Assembly: GCA_014607495.2 (NCBI GenBank)
Contig: CP053148.1
Span: 11,594,001-11,658,000 of the forward strand
DNA length: 64,000 bases
Direction of reading: 5' to 3'
Source of the DNA: Carposina sasakii
Lineage: Eukaryota > Arthropoda > Insecta > Lepidoptera > Carposinidae
Notes under the pieces: model-generated
Told to the model about the DNA's origin: nothing
Seen by the model: the letters and a program-made list of their open reading frames with translations, nothing else
The model's database searches: none
In this document: positions 46,428-56,990 of the stretch, in pieces
How the letters are laid out: each line of letters starts with the position of its first letter
Position numbering within the stretch: position 1 is the first letter of the stretch
Position numbers and translations under genes: made by a program

Positions 46428-46460
46428 CTTGGCGTGATTATATGTATGTATGTATGTATT
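46428..46460 (+). repeat. solo LINE tail (TATG)n
   Basis: CTTGGCGTGATTATATGTAT then GTATGTATGTAT; same junction as at 41034 and 61705. Confidence 0.5.
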
Positions 46461-46569
46461 CATTTTGAATGAAAGTACTATGTGAAAAAACCCACCTGCT
46501 CCATTCAAAGAAGCTCCAAAATGAAATTGTGGATACTCACCAAACCTTGTCCATCGTGTTTACAACATT

Positions 46570-47300
46570 GCTTGAATACTAGTTGCCTGCGAGATGAAAT
46601 GTGAGGGAGTCAATATCATACACCTTCATCACCGTGACAGAGAAAGTTGTTTGATTCTTGAATATTATATATACACTAATAGCATAAATAACAATTATAA
46701 GTTACAGCTATAGGCATATATTTTTTCTAGGCTGAGTAAACTACTTAGGGTGTAAGTGGGTGCGACCTCACCTGCTCGCTAAATAGCTTATAATACCAAC
46801 ATTACCTATTGGATTCGTTACCGGTCGCTAGATTGTTGTATTTGTCCCCGAAAAGCGGTAGGCTCACGGTGTGTAATTTGCACACCTCTGCCCAACCTCC
46901 TTGGGGGATAATGGGTGTGACCTTTATGTATGTTGTGAGTAAATTAATAGGGTGAAGGTCAGGTTATAATTCGAAATTATGCTTCTTCATTAGCACGACT
47001 AAGAAAGTACTATGTGGTTTGCCTGCATCTTAGAACCGACCTATGTGTCTGCTTCTGTAAATGTACATAATATTAATGTAAATAACAGACATAAATTAGC
47101 TATGCTGAAAACCAGTTCCTTGAGAAATAAAGAGTGAGAGGATCAAGATCATGCACCTTTATTAGTACGACTGCGACAGTATTACGAGTATGTGCTCTGC
47201 CCGCATCTTAGAACCAACCTACGAGTATGCGTCTGCTTTCTTAAATATATGTATATAATGATAATAAAATTATCATGTCTAAATTTCAGCTTTGCTGAAA
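46570..47300. repeat. old tandem duplication, about 170-bp unit
   Basis: CTGCATCTTAGAACCGACCT at about 47023 and CCGCATCTTAGAACCAACCT at about 47202 head two units that also share TTAGTACGACT / TTAGCACGACT. GAGATGAAATGTGAGGGAGT, CAATATCATACACCTTCATC near 46590 looks like a third, older unit (compare GAGAAATAAAGAGTGAGAGG, ATCAAGATCATGCACCT near 47124). D2 lies between the first and second. Confidence 0.5.
46745..46935 (+). repeat. dispersed repeat family D2, longest copy
   Basis: ACTTAGGGTGTAAGTGGGTG, CGACCTCACCTGCTCGCT, CCCCGAAAAGCGGTAGGCTC, ACGGTGTGTAATTTGCACAC, CTTGGGGGATAATGGGTGTG, then a TATG tail. Probably a LINE 3' end without its coding part. Confidence 0.5.
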
Positions 47301-47328
47301 TAATGTAACTACGTGTTGAAAAATTTCG

Positions 47329-47440
47329 TATGATACACGTGAGCTTTAACTACACTTGGCTTTTACAAGCACTGGCCTTCGGTTCGTGCTTTGCAACCAA
47401 GCCTCGTGAGTAATGACCAACTTAGCTCACTGGTATCATA
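47329..47440. mobile_element. palindromic MITE (112 bp)
   Basis: TATGATACACGTGAGCTTTA..and the complement of the right end TATGATACCAGTGAGCTAAG are inverted. The inner part TTGGCTTTTACAAGCACTGG, CCTTCGGTTCGTGCTTTGCA is also partly self-complementary. Confidence 0.65.
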
Positions 47441-48249
47441 ATGTACTATTACTGTCAAAAATCAAGTATTTCGTGTAATTTTACGCGCGGTTTCAGTGCA
47501 ATAATAACAAAACTTTATACTAAGTTGTCTTTTTATTGAATTTTAAGTGTAGATAACTATTCACATCCTGTATGCTCTAATGAAGGTAGAATACACATTC
47601 GGACTCAACTTCGGAAATTAAATAAAAGGCGGTGTTGGTATTTTTGTCGATACAGATTTTTCTTTAGTAATTTTCGGCGACCATCTTGGTTGTGTTCCGT
47701 AGCTTCCGGTGCCCATACAGGAAATACGAATTTGGGACCGGAATAAATGTTGCGTTTGTAGTGACTGTGCCTTCCTCGATTATCTCTACATAAGAGGCAC
47801 TAGTCCTTAGTAATATCTAAAAAGTCACAAGGACATTGTAATGCAAGGTTAACATAAAAACCCTGTTAAGTGTCTTTACTGTTCTTCTTGTGCAGGAGTT
47901 ACAGAACTGGCGGATTAGTATAACTTCCGCTTATAATAATTAATTATGTAATATTATTAAATAAATTAAAATATTTGCATACCACATTTTTAGCTAAACA
48001 TGTCCCTTATCTAATGATATTATAATAACTTTATTGTACTATGTTTTGAGCAAATAAATAGTAAATTCATTTCATTTCAAAAGCAATATGGTTAACTTAC
48101 TTAAAATCTGCTTGACACATATTTTAATACTCTCTACCACTCGAGATTTATCGAGTCCCAGTTGACTCCGGTCCTAGAATAACATCAAACCAAGAAACTG
48201 GCGTTCACTGTTTTCTTACATTACATACCTACTACTTACATACCTAGCA
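47441..48249. other. AT-rich sequence with possible LINE tail
   Basis: AATAAATAGTAAATTCATTT, CATTTC near 48052 has the look of a LINE polyadenylation and TTCAT tail; no coding end precedes it. Confidence 0.4.
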
Positions 48250-48420
48250 TGACTGTGTTCCCGAAATGAAAAGGAGAATTACAAAGGAGATCGCACAGCC
48301 ACGTTTAGCATGGCGGGGATATTTTTTTATGATGAGTGACAAGTTGCTAGCTTATCGTCTGAGAGAATGCCCGAGTTCCTCAGTTGACTCTTGCGACATG
48401 CACCGACGGAGATGTTCCTT
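48250..48420 (+). repeat. dispersed repeat family D1, copy
   Basis: CTGTGTTCCCGAAATGAAAA, AAAGGAGATCGCACAGCCAC, GTTTAGCATGGCGGGGA, GACAAGTTGCTAGCTTATCG, GTCTGAGAGAATGCC in the order of 14635-14812, with an extra GTTCCTCAGTTGACTCTTGC part. Confidence 0.65.
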
Positions 48421-48432
48421 ACTATACCTATA

Positions 48433-48692
48433 CAGGGTGTAACAGAAAGAGTATGTTAAGCAAAAAGCTATGTAAATAGCCCACTATAGAGAACCTATTT
48501 CCAAAATTTGAGACTCGAAATCACATGTTTATTTTTCAAGATTGTATGAACATTCCTAAGTTGTGTAGGAATTCTCCATACTATTTGGAAAAATAAACAT
48601 GTGATTTTGAGACAGAAATTTTGTGGGTAGGTTCTTTTTAGTGGGTTCTTCACATAACTTTTCGCTTAACATACCCCTTTCGTTACACCCTG
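48433..48692. mobile_element. palindromic MITE M2, intact copy
   Basis: CAGGGTGTAACAGAAAGAGT.. and ..CCTTTCGTTACACCCTG are inverted over most of each half, joined at AAGTTGTGTAGGAATTCTCC. TA dinucleotides flank it (48431-48432, 48693-48694). 260 bp, non-coding. Confidence 0.85.
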
Positions 48693-48742
48693 TAAAAGAG
48701 ATACAGCAGGCTACCTATGGCATCATTAGGCTGCCGTTATAG

Positions 48743-48922
48743 ATTCCTAAGCTTGAGATTATTCCTCGTTATGCCGTCTCAAAGCTCACTGAATTCCGCG
48801 CGCGACTTAGCTCTATGCACATCTCAGAGACTCCTAGAGAGCAGTACTTATTTGACATCAATGTACGTAAAGTACATTCTCTTGCAATAACTACAGAATT
48901 AAGTGCCTATTCAGCTCATTGA
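48743..48922 (+). pseudogene. 60-codon open stretch, possible degraded coding fragment
   Basis: After an in-frame TAG at 48740 the frame reads IPKLEIIPRYAVSKLTEFRA, RLSSMHISETPREQYLFDIN, VRKVHSLAITTELSAYSAH, then TGA. Composition is protein-like (charged, no low complexity) and less AT-biased than its surroundings, but no ATG begins it. I do not recognise the family. It could be the end of an ORF from an unrecognised retroelement or a host pseudogene. Confidence 0.3.
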
Positions 48923-49235
48923 GTGTTATTTAAAATGTAATTGGATAAACTATTTAATAAAAGAATACATTCTTAAGTCCCACCATATAGATCATACCTA
49001 AGCAAGGGCCGCCCGCCGTAAGGTTCTTGGGTTAAACAGATATAAAATACTTATCAACTTACTATAAGCTTTGATTTTCTATTATTTCTTATCAAAATAT
49101 AATTTAGGTATTCTTTATTTAAGCGTGGCATCAGTGGGCAAGCGAAAAATACCTTTTGGCAGAACAAATTTTTTGGGTATTTACAACTGACTATCGATCT
49201 TAAAAAAAACTCGACATGCTTAAGAATATTGTTTA
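48923..49235. other. AT-rich sequence
   Basis: No supported feature. Confidence 0.5.
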
Positions 49236-49535
49236 AGGAATGTGCTAATTTGTTACACGATAGTGTACACTTTACTATACCAATAAAAATCTAAAAACTC
49301 GACAGCGTAAAAAAGAACCAAACTATATGTAATAACAAAAAAACTGAAAAGATGAAAACAAGCACTTAGATGTCCGGTGGTCTAGAATTCTATAATATTA
49401 TTATTATGGAATGAATACTATTGACGAAAATAATATATTTTCTATTGATGTAACATAACAACTGAACACCCAGGATCCACTAAAATATTAGCTTGGCTGT
49501 CGGATAATGGATCCCGACTGTATTCGTAGAATATA
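49236..49535 (+). repeat. dispersed element related to 56190-56392
   Basis: ACAAGCACTTAGATGTCCGG, TGGTCTAGAATTCTATAATA, ATGGAATGAATACTATT, TGTAACATAACAACTGAACA, AATGGATCCCGACTG matches the reverse complement of 56190-56392. Here one palindrome arm is truncated (..GACTGTATTCG). The left part (49236-49275) also matches 40920-40962. Confidence 0.65.
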
Positions 49536-49729
49536 ATCTATTGCTATTATACCTACTATGAATAGAATATAATGAGGAGCTTGGATTTTCTACTGGAAGG
49601 TATCTATGTCAGACTCTAATTGCACCATTAGAGTTAACTTCTCAGTTACATTTACGGCAATATTTATGTTTGTAATAGCCAGAGAAACTTTCTATTACAA
49701 TATTAATACTCAATTTTTAACTTGAATTG

Positions 49730-49905
49730 GCACAGTCTCGGTAGCGATGTGGTAGTGATCCTGCCCGATGAGTTGAAGATGCTGGGTTTGAAGTTGTTCG
49801 AACTTTAGTAGGAGCAAACATTGATATGATGATTATTGATTTTATATCCGAGTAACGGATATTTCCATCTGTTTGTTCTTGTATACCGTTGCGGCTGTGA
49901 CCCAT
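49730..49905 (+). repeat. SINE S1, diverged copy 2
   Basis: Head GTCTCGGTAGCGATGTGGTA, GTGATCCTGCCCGATGAG and GTTCGAACTTTAG (decayed box B), then body GCAAACATTGATATGATGAT, TATCCGAGTAACGGATATTT, TATACCGTTGCGGCTGTGAC. Collinear with the copy at 8860-9107. Confidence 0.65.
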
Positions 49906-50104
49906 TTTTTTAAAAAATTTTTTAATTTTTTTTTAATTAATCAAGGTAAGCGAGCGAACTGCCGAGCTTACTTGTGCATGTTTCTGCAAGACTATGCTTA
50001 GCTAATGTTACATCGATTCGCATAAATCATTTAGATTCGAGGCTGAGGGTAACCCCATCACGAGTCAACGTAGGTATAGGTATACAGAGAGGTATAGGTA
50101 TACA

Positions 50105-50523
50105 GACAGCCAGGCAAATATTGAGATACTGAACAAGTACTATTGTTTCGTATTACTCGCAGGAAATTAACTTTTGATTTGATTATTACGCAATGTTTGC
50201 TTTCCGCGCCAATTGTATCGGGCGATCCTGGGGCTTATTGGTTATTATGTGATACATTGCTGTTCTTTCGATCACCTGTGACTCTCCTTTGGGGTTGATA
50301 AGTTAATTTAACTTTTTTGAGAGCAACTTTTTTTTAAATTATCGATAGGTTAAAATTTTGTTCTTAAGTCATTATTTAAGGCCTACTTAAACGAACAACA
50401 CTTTTTTTTTCCTGAAAAAATAAAAAAGTCGGATTATTTTAAAATTTTCCTGCGAAATTTTTCACTGATTTTCATCTCAGAATCATGGTCTGAAGTCACC
50501 ATATCAATATTTGCCTGGCTGTC
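50105..50523. mobile_element. MITE family M3, complete copy
   Basis: Perfect 20-bp TIRs GACAGCCAGGCAAATATTGA / TCAATATTTGCCTGGCTGTC, with ACA on each side as a possible 3-bp duplication. The interior includes GCAATGTTTGCTTTCCGCGC and AAAAAGTCGGATTATTTT. It has no frame. Partial relatives at 8125-8356, 21166-21486 and 29393-29440. Confidence 0.85.
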
Positions 50524-51976
50524 ACAAACACTTTGGTCACTGTGCAAAATGTCATTCGTATATTGAGTGCAATTTTAATTCAAATCAATTTTATTTCGAC
50601 GCTAACATTGTTAGTAAAAAAAACTGTGGGCTCACACATGTATAGTCCTGGGTATTAATCGAAATGTCCAGGTATTTCTTTCTCAAATCCTGGTTTTCAA
50701 AGTTTTGAGATGGGAATCCTAAGGTATAGTGATTGACAGTAAGCCCTAAAAAGTGTTAGTTTGACTTTTGTACTGGATTTTGCTAATCTGCGAGCCAACA
50801 TATTACAGCGGACTGCCATCGCTCTCTTTTTTGATATCATTGTCATCCTTCAAATCAGTAACAAGTAACATCTGTAACTTATATTCACTTTTTAATGCAC
50901 ATTCCAGACAAGTCAAATAACTACAATGGACAGAATTTTCTGTGGAAATCTTCAAATCTTTCGAATTTCATATCTTGCATCTTTTCCTCGGGCTTATTTA
51001 AAAAAAAATGTCCAACTATCGTATAAGGAAGAAGTAGCCGTCTAGACGCAAGAAGGCAAAATGTATATTTCTCAATACTTTCAGCTGTCTATAAATCTAT
51101 CCTGCTTTAATACTAAATTGAATCAAGTACTTAGGTATACTGTTTTTTCATTTGTCTAGAGTGCGAAGAAAAAGAAAATTGACTATTTAATTAAGTTGTA
51201 CAGTGAAAAATCAAAAGGGTAACTTGCCCTTTCATGTATCCGATATAATAGAAACTGAAACAATAGAAAACACTATTATCAAGTTATTATCTCTTATTTT
51301 GTTACAATACGGTTGCTCAACGATTGAACTTTGGAAATGGCAAAAGTTGAATTAATTACCTTTTATTTGTTTTTGTTTGGTATTTATCATTGTAGATTAT
51401 TAGCGTTTTAATTAAAAAGTTTAAAACAACGCCGAATGTAAAAGATTACACCACCATCCTGACTTTAAAACTGTATCAGCTATAAAAATCTGAATGCACT
51501 GTTGCGTAGATAATTTAAGATATTTTCTCGCCGCAATAAACCAGCATCGTTTTTAGCTCTGTAGCTAGTACCTAAGCTTGAATAAAACTGGACGAGACAG
51601 ATTTGAAAAGAAGCCTAGACTACCGGAAATTAAGACGCTGAAGATGAAATTTCTAATAGTAAGGAAATAAATTTAAAATATAGGTACCAACATAAAATAT
51701 TTTGTAGAAAAGTTTGTTGTTTTATTTTAAGTGATTGTATTTGTTGATTGCCATTTATTTCTTATTTTGTTCCCTATTGGCATAAGTAGGTATCTATCCA
51801 CTACAGTTCAATCTATGACCTATATTGGCACCTCGTTGGCACTTCAAAGAGCCACTACATGTGCAGTAAGAGGAAGAGCATAGTAAAAGGGATTTTCTGA
51901 TAAGTTAAAATAGCTGTCAAAAATAGATGGCGTGAGCGAATCTCCTACTTAGCTCCTAGCTTAGAATTTAGGGTAG
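50524..51976. other. AT-rich sequence
   Basis: No supported gene or repeat in about 1.45 kb. Confidence 0.5.
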
Positions 51977-51994
51977 CAGAGAGAGAGAGAGAGA
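51977..51994. repeat. (GA)n microsatellite
   Basis: Nine GA units within GGGTAGCAGAGAGAGAGAGA.. Confidence 0.85.
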
Positions 51995-53252
51995 TTCGTT
52001 TACGCCCGCTTTCGAGGCGATTTGTACATTTTTTTTACTTTTAATAGTTGTCACAAAATCCCTTTAATCCCAAAAATCTGTTTATCACACAGTAATATCA
52101 GCGAATCCATTTGAAGTGGCAAACGAATAGCTATCACTTTAATATTACCGCTGTATGCTGAAACATTAATTCTCTTATTATTACTAGCCCAGTCGGTAAG
52201 GATCGTGCCGCGATATGCATGATAGATGGGCCCCAGGCATCCTCTGTTTTTAACACAAAAAACGCGGCATTTGCGCGATAAATTGATGGCAAACTATTAG
52301 GAATGAAAAATCTTTGTAAATATAAAACAAGGGTGTTCGGACTTTTCGAGCCTGTTTATGTGTCGCGTAGTCTATATTTCATAGTTTTTGTGATGGATGA
52401 CTTCGATTTAATAATATATCTTTCCGCTTTAGAGTTCGTTCATTCGCTTACACTATTATCAGCCCGGTCAGCATACCTTGGCCATACAAATCTTTAGCCT
52501 TAGATACATAACGTTCACTCTAAATATTGTTACATTGACTAAGGCCCCAGTTAGCCTATTATAGCAGTTTCTCGTTCAGTTTGAAATTAATACCTAAATA
52601 ATAACTTTTTCTTCAGACTTAGGTAGATATACCTAAATGGGAAATCAAACCTGTAAACAAAGAAGCACGACAAAGTTTGTACATTTTAACTATTTTGATA
52701 TCCTGTGCTCCAGATTTGAACAAGAGCTTGTCTCTCCAAGTCTCTGTGAAAGTTACAGAGCCCATTAATAAAGGACTATAGCTTGACTAAAAGGCTTTGA
52801 ACTGGGAAATAAAAAAATAACTACTCGTAAGTAATTGAAAACCGCCCTATATAAGTAGGTATATAAATTATGGTCTAGTGGGAAAACGATTTTGGAGATA
52901 CAGTGGGATATTTTCATAAGTACCGACTTCAACCCAATAAGTTAATCTCTTACTTGAACTTCAAGGTCAGTGGTTTTATTAAGTTAGTCAAATTCATTTC
53001 CAAGAACGAAGTTAGTTGCTGCAGAAATCCTAGTACCTAAATGAGGAACAGCGCGAGATAGATGACTCAAACGTAAGGTTAATCCTAGACCATTATGTTC
53101 GGGATCTCACTAAGCCGCAAAAATAAAATGGACGGACCGTGTTTTTTGTAAAAAAGACGTTTAGGTGGAAGATGTGGTACAGATAGATCAATTTGGAAAT
53201 TTCCTCTATTCAAGATTTTAATAATTAACCAATCTTATTTTAGTTATATGGC
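51995..53252. other. AT-rich sequence
   Basis: No supported gene. The 64-codon frame at 52303-52497 has no motif. Confidence 0.5.
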
Positions 53253-53465
53253 TGTGTTACTGAAATAGAGTAGCTTAAACTGCAGGATCGCCAAGGAGAT
53301 ACTACAGCCACGTTTAGCATAGCAAGTGAGGCTAGATGTTTAAACAAGCGATAAGTTACTGGCAAGAGAGAACGCATTTGTCAGTCTACTCTCCTCGTAC
53401 GACATGTACTGAAGGACATACAGCTGATGCACCTACTCTTGTGGACCCTGCATTAGCACAGGAAT
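53253..53465 (+). repeat. dispersed repeat family D1, longest copy
   Basis: GGCTGTGTTACTGAAATAGA, AACTGCAGGATCGCCAAGGA, ACAGCCACGTTTAGCATAGC, GCGATAAGTTACTGGCAAGA, GACATGTACTGAAGGACATA, CAGCTGATGCACC, CCCTGCATTAGCACAGG. Confidence 0.65.
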
Positions 53466-53648
53466 CTCCGCAATCTTATTTCAAAATACTATGGTAGGTA
53501 TTTACTTATTGGGTTCTGTGACCTACTGCCCACAGCCCCATAATGCCATCTGTCAGTAAAGCTTTGGTTTCCTATGATAGCTGTGCCGTTATCGTAGAAA
53601 GAGGTTCTACGGCCGTTATATTGCGGCTATATGAATGACAACGTGAAT

Positions 53649-53848
53649 GGGGTTTTTCCACTAGACGACGCGGCCACGAAACGACCACGACATTTCGTCA
53701 TCTAGGAGCCGTGTTGTGGCCGTGTCGTCTAATGGAAAAACGAGCCATACTATCCAATACCAACCTACATTTTTTCTTCAAAAAAAGCCGTGGTCGTGTT
53801 GTTGGCATGATTGTGTCATGGCCGTGTCGTCTAGTGGGAAAACGCCCA
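53649..53848. mobile_element. palindromic MITE with three arms
   Basis: GGGTTTTTCCACTAGACGAC, GCGGCCACGAAACGACCACG (53650-53690) is inverted relative to both GTGTTGTGGCCGTGTCGTCT, AATGGAAAAACG (53709-53741) and GTCATGGCCGTGTCGTCTAG, TGGGAAAACGCCC (53816-53848). The outer pair defines the element; the middle arm makes an inner hairpin. Confidence 0.7.
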
Positions 53849-54877
53849 ATATCGGCAACGTGAAGATGGCTTTTAGGAAACCATCGCTTTAACCAGTAAA
53901 ATTCAGTCAATAACCTAAACAGAAAAATATTTCAGCGCAATCAGTACCACATGACGCGAGTACAGCATTCCTAAGTGCACTGGCAATAATAAATAGAAAA
54001 ACAATATTCTGGCAGCAGATAGTTGTGTAGTGTCGATTCCCCCGGGTTTCTGGCAGTCGGGCGGGGAAGTGTGCCAGCTTGGTACACAGATAACATATCA
54101 ATCTAGAAAAGTTAGTTCACTTAGTATAAAAATATCATTTAGATTTTTTAGAATCCACTTTCTTTGTCATCGTAGTCAGCAAGAAGTAGGTTCATACTAC
54201 CCTTAGCTTTCAAAAGAGTGTAAGAAAATCTCTTACCTAAGTTAGGTCGCAAATCGCACGGACCCATCGATCAGACATTAAGTGACAGAACAATTAAGTT
54301 ATAAATACAAATGTTTTTGGAAAATCTTTATAAAACGTAATGTCTATTACCTTAACATGACTTATACCTACATCAACGCTTCAGAGCCAACAATATTGTA
54401 AATACCTAGATGGTCACTTAGATAATTCTTAAGAATATTAACTTTGATATGCATGTCGATTCACCATAACAGTCACCTAAAATTTAATGTTCTACGACGT
54501 CTTAGGAGATTTTAACCGGAGTCCTAGGTATTTCAAGATATGAGAGTCGTAGTGTAGTGTAGGAAAGTCTGCTGGTAGGTAAGTCCTTCTATTTTATCTT
54601 TTTCGCGATAGAGGCTACATGGATCTTGATGAAATTCGCAGGAAGAGGTAAAGGCATAAACTAAAAAACCATCTGCCTTTTTATTGCATAAAATATCTAA
54701 TTTAAATTCATAACATCAATTTCTTCGCGTAGTTAAAAGGTAAGTAGGTATTAATTAATTTAATTTTCAGCAATGTGATGTCTATGTAGGTATTGCTGAA
54801 TCTAGACCTCGCCTTACTGATTTAATTATACCTTTTATCAAATAAATTATATATAATTATATAGACCGACAGTCATA
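53849..54877. other. AT-rich sequence
   Basis: No supported feature. Confidence 0.5.
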
Positions 54878-54945
54878 CTGCGGTCACCAACCCACCTGCC
54901 CAGCAGAGCCTTGTGGCGTGCCCTATACTGATACGAGTACCGCGT
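54878..54945 (+). repeat. SINE-like element with RTE 3' end, 3' fragment
   Basis: CTGCGGTCACCAACCCACCT, GCCCAGCAGAGCCTTGTGGC, GTGCCC matches the 3' half of the family body (compare 38686-38872). The final CAGCAGTGGACTGC tail is lost. Confidence 0.45.
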
Positions 54946-55343
54946 TCAAACCAAAAAGCTTGTTTGTTCTACTTATCGAAGTCGCGGATAACACCTAGCT
55001 AGATTATTATATATATTTTAGGTTCTGTGCATTGATATCCACACATTTTATTATTTCACTATTCTCTCATTCCAGTTCTCGGTGTAAAAATGGAACGTCG
55101 AGCATGCTCAGGATGCTGAGTGAATATAAATCAGCTAGGTATTTGCTCTCAGCACTCATTAGGTAGGATAAGCCGTCCCCTGGCAGCACCCACAAACTAA
55201 AACTGCTTAAAAAAATAACTGTCTCACACGAATGGTCGATGCGAATAAATTAGGTACCAACCTACATTGAGTTGAAAGATTGTTTTAGTTAAGAAACTAT
55301 TTCTATACCTGCTGCTTCACCAGATAAATTAATCACCCTTATA
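54946..55343. other. AT-rich sequence
   Basis: No supported feature. Confidence 0.5.
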
Positions 55344-55604
55344 CAGGGTGTAACAGTAGGGGTATGTTAAGCGAAAAGCTATGTAAATAGCCCACTAATA
55401 GAGAACCTATTTCCAAAATTTGAAACTCGAAATCTAGTGTTTATTTTTCAAGATTGTATGAACATTCCTGACTTGTTTAAGAATTCTCCATACTATCGTG
55501 AAAAATAAACATGTGATTTCGAGTCTGAAACTTTGTGGTTAGGTTCCTTTTAGTGGGCTATTTACACAACTTTTCGCTTAACATACCCTTTTTGTTAGAC
55601 CCTG
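55344..55604. mobile_element. palindromic MITE M2, copy 3
   Basis: CAGGGTGTAACAGTAGGGGT..TTTTGTTAGACCCTG between TA dinucleotides. 261 bp and collinear with 48433-48692. Confidence 0.85.
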
Positions 55605-55641
55605 TATAATTTTTACCATTTCACCAGTAAATCATCAATAA

Positions 55642-55821
55642 TCCTACTAATATTATAAACGCGAAAGTATGGATGGATGTTTGGTACTCTTTCACGTAAA
55701 AACGGCTGGAGCGATTTTATTATGGACTTAGCTGACACCCTGGAAAAACACATAGGCTACTTTTTATCCCGGATAATTTCGACATTTTGTTTTTTCTGCA
55801 GTCCACGCGAGCGTCAACTAG
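55642..55821 (+). mobile_element. short Helitron, 3' hairpin shortened
   Basis: TCCTACTAATATTATAAACG..CAGTCCACGCGAGCGTCAAC, TAG, flanked by A and T. It lacks most of the GGACGGAGTCGCGGGC hairpin present in its relatives. It lies 37 bp after M2 copy 3. Confidence 0.75.
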
Positions 55822-56189
55822 TTATCAATATGTAGGTAGCTACGTACTTCGTTACCTACTACGATATAAGCCAAAGGCGCCAAAAAGGTTTTTGGTACGA
55901 TAGGTAGCTAGTGCAGTCCTGGATTTATAAATAGGCCGTATAGGCCGCGGCCTAGGGGCGGCAGCGTCCTAGGGGCGGCAGATTTCAGAGGACGGTCACC
56001 TGATTTCGGAGGATAAAATTCAATTCACACGTCCACTGGTTTTCTCGTGGTTTTTTATAAGTACTTTAAATAAATCCCTTTATGAACTCATTGCTATCGA
56101 AACCTATACTATTATCGTGTAAGTGATAGATGAGAGCAGCGCAGCGGACGAAGACGAACCGCGTGGCGGCGGCAGTGTCTCAACGTAGC

Positions 56190-56392
56190 ATATTTTCTAA
56201 TGATCGTAACATAACAACTGAACAGTCGGGATCCATTGATTATCTAACAGCCAATATTTCAATGGATCCTGGCTGTTCAGTTGTTATGTTACCTACGATC
56301 ATTAGAAAATATTTCATGTTTTTTAATAGTATTCATTCCATAATAATATTATAGAATTGTAGACCACCGGACATCTAAGTGCTTGTTTTTTT
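56190..56392 (-). repeat. element with ~50-bp palindrome
   Basis: ATATTTTCTAATGATCGTAA, CATAACAACTGAACAGTC.. (56190-56239) and its complement (56259-56312) pair around a 19-nt loop; the right arm has four extra bases (ACCT). The remainder to 56392 (ATTCATTCCATAATAATATT, GTCCGGTG complement) is shared with 49354-49440 on the other strand. Confidence 0.75.
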
Positions 56393-56393
56393 A

Positions 56394-56990
56394 GGGTTCC
56401 GTACGTCTGAATACAAAAACGGAACTCTTATAGGATCACTCGTGTGTCTGTCCGTCCGTCGCTTACAGTCAATTATCTCCGAATCTATTAAACCGATTAA
56501 GTTGAAATTTGGTACACATATCAATTCCTGTGACCCAAACACAGAGGTGTGACGTGAGCAGATGAAATCTGTATATGGGGGGTCATTTTTGGGGGGGAAG
56601 GGGAAAATTTAAAAAAAAAAATCTGAAAACTGCATCGTGTGGCATATCAAATGAAAGGTCTTGTTGAGAAGATCTTAAATGTATTTTTTTGTAATTTTGA
56701 AATAAATAGTTTCCAAGTTATTCAAGAAAATAGACGAAAATTGACCATTCCCCCCCCCCCTTATCTCCGAAACTACTGAACCTAAAATTTTGAAAAAAAT
56801 ACAGAAATTAGTTTTCTCCTTATAGATTATAGGAAAACCTATAAGAAGTCCATGATATTAAAATAACATGGTAAATCACTCAATATTGTGCGTACCAACT
56901 TACATTTGCAGGTGGAAAACATGATAGGTAACATCGTACGGAACCCTCTTCACGCGAGTTCAACTCGCACTTGTCGGCTTTTTTTTTTTG
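56394..56990 (-). mobile_element. GGTTCCGTAC-type dispersed element
   Basis: Plus-strand left end TAGGGTTCCGTACGTCTGAA, AAAAACGGAACTCTTATAGG, then GTCTGTCCGTCCGTCGCTTA. The right end is CGTACGGAACCCTCTTCACG, CGAGTTCAACTCGCACTTGT. This arrangement is widespread in insect genomes as a non-coding dispersed repeat (established knowledge of the motif, class uncertain). It includes G-runs at 56574-56604 and a C-run at 56750-56760. Confidence 0.65.
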
